Of a stretch of DNA of 64,000 nt, positions 1 through 8,580 are shown piece by piece (positions within the stretch are counted from its first letter, which is position 1; each line of letters opens with the position of its first letter). This DNA comes from Pseudomonas uvaldensis. GTDB lineage: Bacteria; Pseudomonadota; Gammaproteobacteria; Pseudomonadales; Pseudomonadaceae. The stretch spans positions 558,001 to 622,000 of the forward strand of contig NZ_JAIWKS010000001.1 in the NCBI RefSeq assembly GCF_021271205.1, written 5' to 3'. The notes beneath the pieces were generated by a model. It made no database searches and had not been told where the DNA came from. It was given only the letters and a program-made list of their open reading frames with translations. The position numbers were made by a program, and so were the translations under genes.

Positions 1-967
1 GCAACGACGACAGCGGCCAGAAAAATACCCGGGCGTCGATGTTCGCGGCCTCGAAAGCGCCAATCAACTGCTCGCGACGCACGCCGGTATCAGCATCGAA
101 TACAACAGTGGGCATCCAGTAGCCGTTGCGTCCATGTGCCGGTTCAGGGTTCAGGGAAACGCCCTGCACGCCTTCAAGTGCCTGCGCATAGTTGGCGAAG
201 ATTGCCCGCTTGCGCGTGATCAACTCCTCGATCCTTTCCACTTGGGCACAGCCGACTGCCGCCTGCAGATTACTCATCTTGTATTTGAAGCCGAGCATTT
301 GCGGCCAGAACTGTTTGGTGCTACCGGCTACCCGGCCATGATTGGACAAGGTAAGGACGCGCTCGTACAACGCTTTGTCCGAGGTGACGAACATCCCGCC
401 CTCGCCAGTGGTCATTGTCTTCGTGCCATGAAACGAAAAAGCCCCGAACGCGCCCAGCGAGCCCGCCGCTTTACCGCGCCATTGCGAACCGATGGCCTCC
501 GCCGCGTCCTCGATCACCGGAATGCCGAACTCCCGACCGATTGCCAGCAAAGCGTCCATGTCACACAGGTTGCCGTACAGATGAACCGCCAGGATCGCCT
601 TGGTTCGCGCTGTGATGGCGCGTCTGACTTCCTGAGGGTCAAGGCACCAGCTATCACTCAGCACGTCAACGAATACCGGGGTGGCCCCCAGGTAGGTGAT
701 CGGCGCTGCGGAGGCAATCCAATTGGTGTTGGCCAATATCACTTCGTCGCCAGGACCGATGTCCAGCGCCGCCATGCCCATGTGCAGGGCTCCGGTGCAG
801 CTGGAAGTCGCAATTGCGTAGTTCGCCCCCAGATGCTCGGCAAAACTGCTTTCGAAGCGGGTCAGATACTCGTAGCAACGAGCTCCCCAACCGTTCTGCA
901 CAGCATCCAGGGCATAGCGCGCTTCAAGCTCGCCAACACTGGGTTTGGTGTAATGAATTCTGCTCAT
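1..967 (-). CDS. DegT/DnrJ/EryC1 (ArnB-type) PLP-dependent sugar aminotransferase, C-terminus cut by window edge
   Basis: About 322 residues are visible before the left edge. Family features: VIEDAAEA (Asp154, which holds the PLP ring nitrogen) and SFHGTKTMTTGEGGM, where Lys183 sits at the Schiff-base position. Lysine rather than histidine here argues for a true sugar aminotransferase (perosamine-synthetase type) and against the RfbH/ColD-type dehydrase that normally follows rfbF and rfbG in 3,6-dideoxyhexose pathways. The ATG overlaps the stop of the upstream methyltransferase gene in an ATGA, so the two are probably translationally coupled. The likely role is amination of a CDP- or dTDP-linked 4-keto-6-deoxy sugar for flagellin glycosylation. 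The substrate is inferred from the neighbours. Confidence 0.88.
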   Translation of the reverse strand, partial: MSRIHYTKPSVGELEARYALDAVQNGWGARCYEYLTRFESSFAEHLGANYAIATSSCTGALHMGMAALDIGPGDEVILANTNWIASAAPITYLGATPVFVDVLSDSWCLDPQEVRRAITARTKAILAVHLYGNLCDMDALLAIGREFGIPVIEDAAEAIGSQWRGKAAGSLGAFGAFSFHGTKTMTTGEGGMFVTSDKALYERVLTLSNHGRVAGSTKQFWPQMLGFKYKMSNLQAAVGCAQVERIEELITRKRAIFANYAQALEGVQGVSLNPEPAHGRNGYWMPTVVFDADTGVRREQLIGAFEAANIDARVFFWPLSSL

Positions 968-2190
968 CGAATGCTCAACTCCGGCACGGCAACGACAAAT
1001 TTAGCTCCCCATTGGGTTGCATGGGCCAACTGGCGGGTAACTTCTTCCAGCAGATTCCACGGCAGCACCAGAATGTAGTCAGGCTTTTCCAGCGCTATGC
1101 GATCGGGCGCCACAACAGGGATGCGGCTACCTGGCAGGTACTTGCCTTGCTTATGAGGGTTGGCATCGGCCACCCAGGCCAAAAGATCCGGCTTGATCCC
1201 GGCGTAGTTGAGCAAGGTGTTGCCTTTGGCGGCGGCGCCGTAGCCCACCACACGCTTGCCGTCGGCCTTGGCCTGCAATAGAAACCGCAGCAACTGATGT
1301 TTGATCCGCTCGGCCGCGGGCGCCAGGGTCGCGTAGTACTCGACCGTTTTCACACCCGCCGCCAGTTCGAGCTGTAACTGCTCTCGCACTTCTGGCTGCA
1401 CAGCGCGTCGTTCGCCATCCTGACGCTGGACGAATACCCGTAGCGAGCCTCCGTGGGTGGTCAACTGGCTGACATCGAAGACTTCCAGGCCGTTGCGCTC
1501 GCACAACGCCTGAACGGCGGTGAGTGACAGGTAGGAATAGTGTTCGTGATACAGCGTGTCGAACTGCTGCCCAGCCATCAGCGTCAGCAATTGCGGGAAC
1601 TCGAAGGTTGCCACTCCCGTGGGTTTGAGCAGGGTCGCAAAGCCGGCGAGAAAATCATTGATGTCCGGTACATGGGCCAGCACGTTGTTGGCAGCCATCA
1701 AGTCGGCGGCCCAGCCTTCGCTTTTCAGCTGCGTCGCCGTCTCGCGACCAAAGAACACCTCGCGAATCTCCAGGCCCTTTTCACGCGCCGCCTGCGCAGT
1801 GCTGCGGGTCGGCTCGACGCCCAGGCACGCTATGCCGCGCTGAGCGACGAACTGCAACAGGTACCCGTCGTTGGCAGCAATTTCCACAACGCGGCTGTCG
1901 GCATTTAAAGCAAAACGCTTGACCATCGCATCCACATAGGACTCGGCATGGGCCAGCCAGGTTGTGGAGAATGAACTGAAATAGGCGTATTCGGCATCGA
2001 ACAGGCTGTCCGCGCTGGTGTAATCCTCGGTCTGTACCAGCCAGCATTGCTGGCATACCGCGGCTTTCAACGGAACCCACTGCTCGGCCTCGGCCAGGCG
2101 ATCGGCATGCACATAGGCGTTGGAAGGTGGAGCGGTACCGAGATCGATCAACGGCAGGCTCAGTGGTGCAGCGCAACCACGGCAATTCAT
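964..2190 (-). CDS. SAM-dependent sugar C-methyltransferase (Methyltransf_13/23/14 family)
   Basis: This 408-residue protein has the three-part build of NDP-sugar C-methyltransferases such as TylC3 and NovU. An N-terminal zinc site is formed by CRGC near residue 3 and CQQC near residue 46. The SAM-binding motif VVEIAANDGYLLQFV lies at about 101-115. The C-terminal module contains GYGAAAKGNTLLNYAG. These enzymes put a methyl group on a ring carbon (usually C3) of a nucleotide-linked keto-deoxysugar. The gene overlaps the epimerase gene upstream and the aminotransferase gene downstream by four bases each. It implies that the final sugar is branched. The methylated carbon cannot be read from sequence. 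Confidence 0.88.
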   Translation of the reverse strand: MNCRGCAAPLSLPLIDLGTAPPSNAYVHADRLAEAEQWVPLKAAVCQQCWLVQTEDYTSADSLFDAEYAYFSSFSTTWLAHAESYVDAMVKRFALNADSRVVEIAANDGYLLQFVAQRGIACLGVEPTRSTAQAAREKGLEIREVFFGRETATQLKSEGWAADLMAANNVLAHVPDINDFLAGFATLLKPTGVATFEFPQLLTLMAGQQFDTLYHEHYSYLSLTAVQALCERNGLEVFDVSQLTTHGGSLRVFVQRQDGERRAVQPEVREQLQLELAAGVKTVEYYATLAPAAERIKHQLLRFLLQAKADGKRVVGYGAAAKGNTLLNYAGIKPDLLAWVADANPHKQGKYLPGSRIPVVAPDRIALEKPDYILVLPWNLLEEVTRQLAHATQWGAKFVVAVPELSIR

Positions 2191-2747
2191 AGACGCACTC
2201 CGGCAAAATTTTGATCGAGCGGACGATGACTGGCGTCCCTGGCCGACAGATTATTGACAGGCAGCGGCCAAGTAATGGCCAGCCTGGGGTCGACGACCGA
2301 CAGGCCGCCCTCATGCTCTGGCGCGTAGTCGGCGCTGTGCAGGTAAAGCAATTCGGCGTCGTCGGTGAGGGTCTGGAAGCCATGGGCAAATCCGGCCGGA
2401 ATCAGCAGACTGCGGCCATCCCCGGCTTTCAGATGTTCGGCATGCCAATGTAAAAAGCTCTCCGAATCTGGTCGAAGATCCACGGCCACGTCCCATACCT
2501 CCCCTCGCAAGCAGGTGATCAGCTTGGCTTCGGGTGCCTGGCTTCCCTGGTAATGCAGACCGCGCACGCTTCCACGCTCGCGGGTGCAGGAATGGTTGAT
2601 CTGGCGAATGTGAAAAGATTGGCCGAACGCCATCAGGCTACCTTCACAAAATAATCGGGCGAAATGCCCTCGCTGATCTTCAAAACGTTTGTGCTGGACG
2701 CTGAATAGTCCGGCCAGGGGCAGTTCCTTCAGGGAAAATTCGCTCAC
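2187..2747 (-). CDS. RmlC-like NDP-4-keto-6-deoxyhexose 3,5-epimerase
   Basis: A 186-residue cupin of the dTDP-4-dehydrorhamnose 3,5-epimerase family. The catalytic histidine is in RGLHYQ (His65), followed by the family stretch LRGEVWDVAVDLR and the YAPEHEGG...DPRLAITWP ending. The open frame extends 38 codons further upstream into rfbG. The GTG at 2747 is preferred because it makes a GTGA overlap with the rfbG stop and gives the usual family length. Beside rfbF and rfbG, and with no rmlA, rmlB or rmlD in the window, it probably works on a CDP-4-keto-6-deoxyglucose intermediate, as 3- or 3,5-epimerase before or after C-methylation. Substrate and the number of carbons epimerised are inferred. 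Confidence 0.85.
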   Translation of the reverse strand: MSEFSLKELPLAGLFSVQHKRFEDQRGHFARLFCEGSLMAFGQSFHIRQINHSCTRERGSVRGLHYQGSQAPEAKLITCLRGEVWDVAVDLRPDSESFLHWHAEHLKAGDGRSLLIPAGFAHGFQTLTDDAELLYLHSADYAPEHEGGLSVVDPRLAITWPLPVNNLSARDASHRPLDQNFAGVRL

Positions 2748-3817
2748 AGCGTCCCCCGATACAGGCTCAATTGGCCGAGTGTAACCGCGCGCATGTCGTC
2801 GCCTTGCTGCCAGGCCAAATGCCAATCGAGTGTCTGGGCCAGGCATTGCTGCAATGTCCAACGGGGCTGCCAGCCCAGGAGCTGGCGGGCGCGACTACTG
2901 TCCAGGCGCAGGAGGCCGGCCTCATGCAGATCGCTCGGCTCGATGCGCAAACCAGGCGCTTCAGGCCAGCGATCGGCGAGCAGCTGGACCACTTCGCCCA
3001 CGCTGCGCATGTCCGCTTCGCCGGGTCCAAAGTTCCACGCCCCGGCAAATTTCGGCCCCTCTGTATAGAGGCCTGCCGCCACCAACAGATAACCGGCCAG
3101 CGGCTCCAGCGCATGCTGCCAAGGGCGCACGGCTTGCGGATAGCGCAGGGTCACCGGCTCATCCGCCGACCAGGCCTTGAGGACATCCGGAATCAGGCGC
3201 TCGGGTGCGAAATCCCCTCCGCCCAGCACGTTACCGGCACGGGCGGTGGCCAACGCCAAACCGTGATCGGCGTATCTTTCGGCCGGGAAGAACGACGCCG
3301 CGAAAGACTGCGCCAGCAACTCGCAACAAGCCTTGCTGCTACTGTAGGGGTCATGACCACCGAGAGGCTCGTCCTCACGATATGGCCACACCCACTCTTT
3401 ATTGGCGTAAACCTTATCAGTGGTCACTAGCACGCAGGCTCGCACGCCGCCGACCTGGCGTATGGCTTCGAGCAGGTTGAGCGTACCCATGACATTGCTG
3501 GAGTAGGTCCCTAGCGGATCCCGGTAACCTTCACGCACCAACGGCTGGGCAGCCAGGTGCAGGACGATTTGCGGTTTCACTTCAGCGATCAACTCCAACA
3601 GCGCGCCAAGATCGCGTAAGTCGCCACGTCGGTCATTGATCCCCTCGTGCACACGCGCCAGCTCGAAAAGGCTGGGACGGGTCGATGGCTCCAGAGCGAA
3701 CCCGCTGACCTCAGCACCGAGACTCTGCAGCCACAGCGCCAGCCAACTGCCCTTGAACCCGGTGTGACCGGTCAACAGGACACGCTTGCCGCGCCAGAAT
3801 TCCGGGCTCAGTCCCAT
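2744..3817 (-). CDS. rfbG: CDP-glucose 4,6-dehydratase
   Basis: A 357-residue short-chain dehydrogenase/reductase. The NAD-binding loop is TGHTGFKGSWL near residue 16. Other family motifs are TTDKVYANKE and the catalytic YSSSK; TTDKVY followed by a WPYRE-type segment is typical of CDP-glucose rather than dTDP-glucose dehydratases. The ATG at 3817 lies inside the 3' end of rfbF (10-base overlap) and gives the typical start MGLSPEFWRGKRVLLTG; a longer frame runs to 3847 but adds residues not seen in the family. It converts CDP-glucose to CDP-4-keto-6-deoxyglucose, the branch point of the pathway encoded by the next three genes. Confidence 0.93.
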   Translation of the reverse strand: MGLSPEFWRGKRVLLTGHTGFKGSWLALWLQSLGAEVSGFALEPSTRPSLFELARVHEGINDRRGDLRDLGALLELIAEVKPQIVLHLAAQPLVREGYRDPLGTYSSNVMGTLNLLEAIRQVGGVRACVLVTTDKVYANKEWVWPYREDEPLGGHDPYSSSKACCELLAQSFAASFFPAERYADHGLALATARAGNVLGGGDFAPERLIPDVLKAWSADEPVTLRYPQAVRPWQHALEPLAGYLLVAAGLYTEGPKFAGAWNFGPGEADMRSVGEVVQLLADRWPEAPGLRIEPSDLHEAGLLRLDSSRARQLLGWQPRWTLQQCLAQTLDWHLAWQQGDDMRAVTLGQLSLYRGTL

Positions 3818-4581
3818 TGCTTCCACGGTGCCTCCCCGGTTTGCCACAGCGCTTCCAGATGGTTCTTGTCACGCAGGGTGTCCATGGGTTGCCAGAAACC
3901 GTCGTGCTGATAGGCCATTAGCTCCCCACGACTGGCGAGATCATCAAGAGGGCCGGATTCCCAAGAGGTTTCATCCCCTTTGATCATAGGCAGGACATCG
4001 GGGGACAAGACAAAGAAGCCACCATTGATCCAGCCACCATCGCCGCGCGGCTTTTCGGTGAAGCCGAGCACCCGGTCCCCATCGCGATCCAACGCGCCAT
4101 AGCGTCCTGGTGGTTGAACTGCGGTCACCGTCGCGGATTTACCGTGACCAAGATGAAACTCCACCAACGCGCTGATGTTCAGGTCCGATACACCGTCGCC
4201 ATAGGTAAAGCAGAAGGCTTTTTCGTCTTTCAGATAACGCGATGCGCGCCGCAAACGACCGCCGGTCATAGTCTCCTCGCCGGTGTCGATCAATGTGACG
4301 CGCCAGGGTTCGCTGTAGTTCTGGTGGACATCCATGCGGTTTTCACGCATGTCAAAGGTCACATCGGAGGTATGCAGGAAGTAGTTGGCGAAGAAATCCT
4401 TGATCGCGTAGCCCTTGTAGCCCAGACAAATCACGAAATCATGAATTCCATGGGCGGAATACTGCTTCATGATGTGCCAGAGAATTGGCTTACCGCCGAT
4501 CTCGATCATTGGCTTGGGTTTGAGGTGCGACTCCTCGCTGATGCGCGTGCCCAGGCCACCCGCCAAAATAACTGCCTTCAT
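3808..4581 (-). CDS. rfbF: Glucose-1-phosphate cytidylyltransferase
   Basis: A 257-residue nucleotidyltransferase with the signature MKAVILAGGLGTRISEES, then KPKPMIEIGGKPILWHIM, and the family metal/substrate segment FTYGDGVSD. Length and motifs fit RfbF, which makes CDP-glucose from CTP and glucose-1-phosphate. The ATG at 4581 is chosen over the adjacent TTG at 4584 because a GAGGGGAG ribosome-binding site precedes it at good spacing. It is the first gene of a five-gene block whose members overlap by 4-10 bases. About 300 untranslated bases separate it from the large glycosyltransferase gene upstream, so it may have its own promoter. Confidence 0.94.
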   Translation of the reverse strand: MKAVILAGGLGTRISEESHLKPKPMIEIGGKPILWHIMKQYSAHGIHDFVICLGYKGYAIKDFFANYFLHTSDVTFDMRENRMDVHQNYSEPWRVTLIDTGEETMTGGRLRRASRYLKDEKAFCFTYGDGVSDLNISALVEFHLGHGKSATVTAVQPPGRYGALDRDGDRVLGFTEKPRGDGGWINGGFFVLSPDVLPMIKGDETSWESGPLDDLASRGELMAYQHDGFWQPMDTLRDKNHLEALWQTGEAPWKQWD

Positions 4582-4886
4582 CAACTCCCCTCTCGTTCAT
4601 CTCAGGGCCGCGCGCGGCTGTCTTGAGCTTCGCGGGCCTTGTGGCTAAACCGGTTGCCAGTTCAAGTACTGTCGGGATGACCCGCGAGTGCTCTTTTTAT
4701 GGCGATTCAGGGAGGGACTTGCAGGAAACGCGCCAGCTCAAGGGAGGATAAACGGTATGAGAAAGGGACGCCCCCTGCTGGATTAGCCAGGGCTGTCCCT
4801 TTGATGAATAACAACAGAGCTTGCGATTGGCTGTCCCAACAAAACAGGTAAAACCAAGATCACCTGCGATAGGCATCCGTCTCAGC
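4582..4886. other. 305-bp intergenic stretch between the glycosyltransferase and rfbF
   Basis: No convincing gene was seen; the minus-strand frame that crosses it is out of frame with the glycosyltransferase. It holds an inverted repeat with arms AAAGGGAC (4762-4769) and GTCCCTTT (4795-4802) around a smaller AGCC/GGCT pair. This could be a weak transcript end for the glycosyltransferase gene or an operator for rfbF. There is no T-tract, and no clear sigma-70 or sigma-54 promoter could be picked by eye. Confidence 0.4.
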
Positions 4887-7800
4887 TCAGCCCGGCAACC
4901 AACCCTCCGCCCAGTAGTTAAGGTTGTTACCCCGCAATAGATAATCGCGCAGCACTTCTTCTCGCAGCGCGTCGCCCATACGGTAACTGGCATCCGGGTC
5001 AGACAGATGCATGCGGATTGCCTCCAGCCATTCTTCGGTACTGTTGCTGACGACCTTCGTACAGGGCAGATAGCCGCGATAGGCCTCGGTGTCGGTGCAG
5101 ATGACCGGATACCCGCAAGCGCCATATTCCAACAGGCGCAGGTTGCTCTTGCAGTCGTTGAAAATATGAAATTCCAACGGGGCGAGAGCCAGGTCGAGAT
5201 TGAGACTGGCCAGTTTGGCTGGATAGGCTTGCAGCCCGACGCCGGAATGGAACTCGTGAACGAACGGACGCAGCGCCTCTGGACACATGCCGAAGAATAC
5301 CCAATCGACCTCATCGGCCAACAAACGTACGACGTCTGCAATGATTGCCAGGTCGCCATCATGACTTGTTCCGCCGCCCCAACCGACGCGGGGTTTACGT
5401 GAGGTACGCCGTTGGCTGGTCAATCCGAGCCACAAATGCGGTGCAAGCATGTTCGGAACGACCCGGATGTCGTGATGCATGTCTCGCAGGGCATCAGCCA
5501 GGGGCTGGGTCGACACCACGACACGGTCACACAGGCCAACGCCACGACGCACCAGTTTATCGACCCCAATTTCGGCTTTACGGATATGTGCATTCTTTTT
5601 CGGCACATCGATCACGTAATCATCGAGTTCAAAGATCCGAAACGCCCGTGAGGCATTTTTGACCCGTTCAACCTCGTCGACCGCGCCTTGGCTGTATCGG
5701 CCCTGCAACACGATCACATCGGGCGAGCAACGCTCAAGTTCAATGTCCGACGGCGTGTGATAACTCAAGTGCCCGACCACGCGACCGGCAGCCTCCAGTT
5801 CCAGAAATGGCTGGCTGACGCGGTAATGGCCCACGGCGGTCGCATTGATGGGAATCGCCAGGACCTTGGGCAGAATCTGCCGTGAGAACGGATCCCAGCC
5901 GTCCTTGAAACCTGGTTCCATGCTGAAATTACTGGTCCCCAGGCTCAGGTTAGGGTTATAGGCCGGATCCCGGGCCACCAACGGCATCCAGCGCCGATAG
6001 AAACTTTTCTGCTCGGCCTGCAACACGCTGGGCGTTGGATGGGGAGCCGACGCAGGTACCGCACGCACCAACTCGGCGTAAGGCGTCCATACCACCAGGT
6101 GGCCGCTCTCCCTGACTCGCAGGCACAGGTCGGTACCATTAAGCACCTGCGACAGGTCTTGCTCATCCAGCCCGTTCAGGTCATCGAATATTGTCTTGCG
6201 TATCAGCAGACACTCAATACTCACGGCACTGAAGTTTTGCACCGTTTGCTGACGCTTCATATAGCCCGGCGTACTGAGCGGCTCACCACGATTCGGGACG
6301 CCAATGGCTCCGCGTAAGCCCAGCACCAGGGCCGTACCTTCGATGCGGCCTTGCGAACTTACCTGGCGCCCGCCGACCACTCCGACCTCAGGACGCTGGG
6401 CATGGTTGAGTAATTCATCCAGCCAATCGGGATTGACGATCCGGTTGTAGGAACTGAGGAACAACAGGTAATCGCCCCGCGCCTGAGCCGCGGCGAAATT
6501 GTGCACAGCCGCCAGATTGTCACCGTGATCACAGCGCAGAATCCGCAGCTTGTCACCGCCGACCTGCTCCATGGCCGACAACCAGTCACGAGCATCAATC
6601 GCAGTACTGGCGTTATCGACAACAAGAACTTCGTATCGGGTATTGGCCGTCTTCTCCAACAGGCTTTCAACACAGCGCTCCAAAGTGTCGAGATCGTTGC
6701 GGGTGGCAATGATGATCGACACCATGGCCGGTTGATCATGCAGATAGTCCACGCGGTTGATCAGCGGCACACTGCCGGAACGGATCCGATGGGGCGCGCC
6801 AATCCGCTGTAAATGAGCGGCCAGCACACCTGGATTGTGCTCGACGACTTGCGGTTGCATCAGCCATTGGGAGAGGCGCAACGTTGATTGCACCAGAACC
6901 TCAGTGACATGCCCTACCGCATGAGGGCCGTTGGTTTCCACCAGGCGCCAGATCAGGTCGTGGACAGCCAGGTCGCCGAAGCCGTCGGCAATGCCCCCAA
7001 GCGCCACAGCCTGCTGCCGCTCAAAAGCCAGGACTCGCCCGATATAGGGGTAACTGCGCATCAGGTCCAAGTTGAAATCCGGCTTGAACACCGGTTCGAC
7101 CGAAAGATCGTCGCGCAGGCCACCCTCGTCACTGTAAAGGCACCGCACGTCTGGCATTTCTACCATGCGTTCGGCCAACAACAGCAACGCACACTCGCTC
7201 AGGCGATCACCGGCACGCAGCAGATAGACCCAGTCAGCATCGTGCAGCTCAGCCAGCAAGCGATTGAACTGAGCGACCGGGTTTTCCTCCAGAAGCACAT
7301 AGCGCACATCTTCATCGGTTTGCGAAGAATCGCAGAGCACCACGATCTGTTCTGCAGCGTAGAGCTGTTGGCGAATGCTCTTGAGCGTTACGTTCAGCGC
7401 GTGGGTGTCGCCATTGGCGTCCAACACAATCGGTACGATGCGTGGACGCCAGCTCCAACTCTGCAAGCGCGTCCCCAACAAGCGCTCCTGCGCTGGATTC
7501 AAATGACGACAGGACAGCCACTCCTGATAAAGGTCGGTAAAACTGTCACTTTCGCTGCCGACCCGAGACTCAATGAGTGTTTGAATAAAACCCAGCTGCC
7601 GACCAAGACCGGTTTCTTCCCAGGCATAGGGCTGCCCTTGAATGGCATCGGCCAATGCGATATAGCGCACCCAGCCGGGAGCAGGTGCCGGCTCGCCACT
7701 GCGCAGGGCAAGCATCTGCTTAAGCCAGTCGAGTTCCGTCATCACGGCATTGCTGACCGATAACTGGTTACTCAAGCGTGCCGGATGCAAACGCTCCAGG

Positions 7801-8456
7801 CTCAGCACCTGGCTGACCACCACCAGATTACCGCGTCGCAGCAGACAGGCGAACAAGGCGAAGTCCAGGCGAGCGATAAAACCATCCCCCACCTGGGTCA
7901 GCGCGGGCAGGTATTCCAACGCATGGCGGGTACGCAACAACGCCCCGCTCAAACCGCTGAGGAAATTGATCAGGGTACTTTCAAGAATCCCCAACAGATC
8001 CTCACCCTTGAACAAGGTAACCCCGGTGGAAAAACAGCAGTTTTCCAGACGCTCTGACAGCAGCAGGTAATCCTCATCGCAGAACTGCCGTTGCGCGGTC
8101 ACCAGACTGACATCTTCGTGGTCAACGAAACCGATGATCTGCTGCGCAATACATTCAGGCAACAACTGATCATCGTCACACAGGAACTTGAGAAACTCGC
8201 CTGTAGCCTCTTGCGCACATGCCAGCAGGTTACCTTGGAAGCCCAACCGGCTTGGGTTACACACGTAACGCAGTCGGGTCGTGGCCGGCACTTCGCAAGC
8301 AGCGACGAGTTGGCGGATTTCCTCGCCACCGCTGTCATCACAAACTATGACTTCCAGAGGGGAGTAGGTCTGATTCAGCGCACTTTGCAGCGCCGCCTGG
8401 AAGAATTGCGGATTGAAAGCGGGGATGGCAATGGTAACGAGAGGGGCTGATTTCAC
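4887..8456 (-). CDS. Giant multi-domain glycosyltransferase, FgtA-like (flagellin glycosylation)
   Basis: A 1189-residue protein starting with GTG. Domains in order: a GT2 domain at about 1-230 (VTIAIPAFNPQFFQAAL, FLKFLCDDDQLLPECI); a more degenerate GT2-like unit at about 330-560 (RIVPIVLDANGD, CLYSDEGGLRDD); a second clear GT2 domain at about 575-830 (VSIIIATRNDLDTLERCVESLL, VLVVDNAST); and a C-terminal GT4/GT-B-like domain from about 860 (VLAIPINATAVGHYRVSQP, FELDDYVID, RVGWGGGTSHDGDL). In Pseudomonas, large glycosyltransferases between flgL and fliC (FgtA/PA1091 type) glycosylate flagellin, and this gene is directly downstream of flgL. No signal peptide or membrane span is seen, as expected for a cytoplasmic enzyme. 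Which domain transfers which sugar is unknown. Confidence 0.85.
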   Translation of the reverse strand: MKSAPLVTIAIPAFNPQFFQAALQSALNQTYSPLEVIVCDDSGGEEIRQLVAACEVPATTRLRYVCNPSRLGFQGNLLACAQEATGEFLKFLCDDDQLLPECIAQQIIGFVDHEDVSLVTAQRQFCDEDYLLLSERLENCCFSTGVTLFKGEDLLGILESTLINFLSGLSGALLRTRHALEYLPALTQVGDGFIARLDFALFACLLRRGNLVVVSQVLSLERLHPARLSNQLSVSNAVMTELDWLKQMLALRSGEPAPAPGWVRYIALADAIQGQPYAWEETGLGRQLGFIQTLIESRVGSESDSFTDLYQEWLSCRHLNPAQERLLGTRLQSWSWRPRIVPIVLDANGDTHALNVTLKSIRQQLYAAEQIVVLCDSSQTDEDVRYVLLEENPVAQFNRLLAELHDADWVYLLRAGDRLSECALLLLAERMVEMPDVRCLYSDEGGLRDDLSVEPVFKPDFNLDLMRSYPYIGRVLAFERQQAVALGGIADGFGDLAVHDLIWRLVETNGPHAVGHVTEVLVQSTLRLSQWLMQPQVVEHNPGVLAAHLQRIGAPHRIRSGSVPLINRVDYLHDQPAMVSIIIATRNDLDTLERCVESLLEKTANTRYEVLVVDNASTAIDARDWLSAMEQVGGDKLRILRCDHGDNLAAVHNFAAAQARGDYLLFLSSYNRIVNPDWLDELLNHAQRPEVGVVGGRQVSSQGRIEGTALVLGLRGAIGVPNRGEPLSTPGYMKRQQTVQNFSAVSIECLLIRKTIFDDLNGLDEQDLSQVLNGTDLCLRVRESGHLVVWTPYAELVRAVPASAPHPTPSVLQAEQKSFYRRWMPLVARDPAYNPNLSLGTSNFSMEPGFKDGWDPFSRQILPKVLAIPINATAVGHYRVSQPFLELEAAGRVVGHLSYHTPSDIELERCSPDVIVLQGRYSQGAVDEVERVKNASRAFRIFELDDYVIDVPKKNAHIRKAEIGVDKLVRRGVGLCDRVVVSTQPLADALRDMHHDIRVVPNMLAPHLWLGLTSQRRTSRKPRVGWGGGTSHDGDLAIIADVVRLLADEVDWVFFGMCPEALRPFVHEFHSGVGLQAYPAKLASLNLDLALAPLEFHIFNDCKSNLRLLEYGACGYPVICTDTEAYRGYLPCTKVVSNSTEEWLEAIRMHLSDPDASYRMGDALREEVLRDYLLRGNNLNYWAEGWLPG

Positions 8457-8484
8457 TGTGGCTGAACTCGCGAGCGGCGGGAGC

Positions 8485-8501
8485 TCACTTCAACGAAGTG
8501 A
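8485..8501. other. Short perfect hairpin between flgL and the glycosyltransferase gene
   Basis: TCACTTC and GAAGTGA form a 7-bp stem with a 3-base loop, in the 124-bp gap after flgL. There is no T-run on the minus strand, so it is at best an attenuator or RNA-stability element. Nothing else was recognised in this gap. Coordinates may be off by one base. Confidence 0.3.
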
Positions 8502-8580
8502 AACCCCCTTAACCGCTGAATGAAAACGGTTTTTCGCTCGGCATTCGCAACCATCGCAGGATGATCACAAAGGCGCTGAC

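Noticed and set aside
1..967. RfbH-type CDP-4-keto-6-deoxyglucose-3-dehydrase call for the first gene
   Set aside because: The active-site position holds lysine (HGTKT) rather than the histidine of the dehydrases, so an aminotransferase is more likely.
4697..5362. A 221-codon minus-strand frame between rfbF and the glycosyltransferase
   Set aside because: It overlaps the 3' end of the glycosyltransferase gene in another frame and shows no domain.
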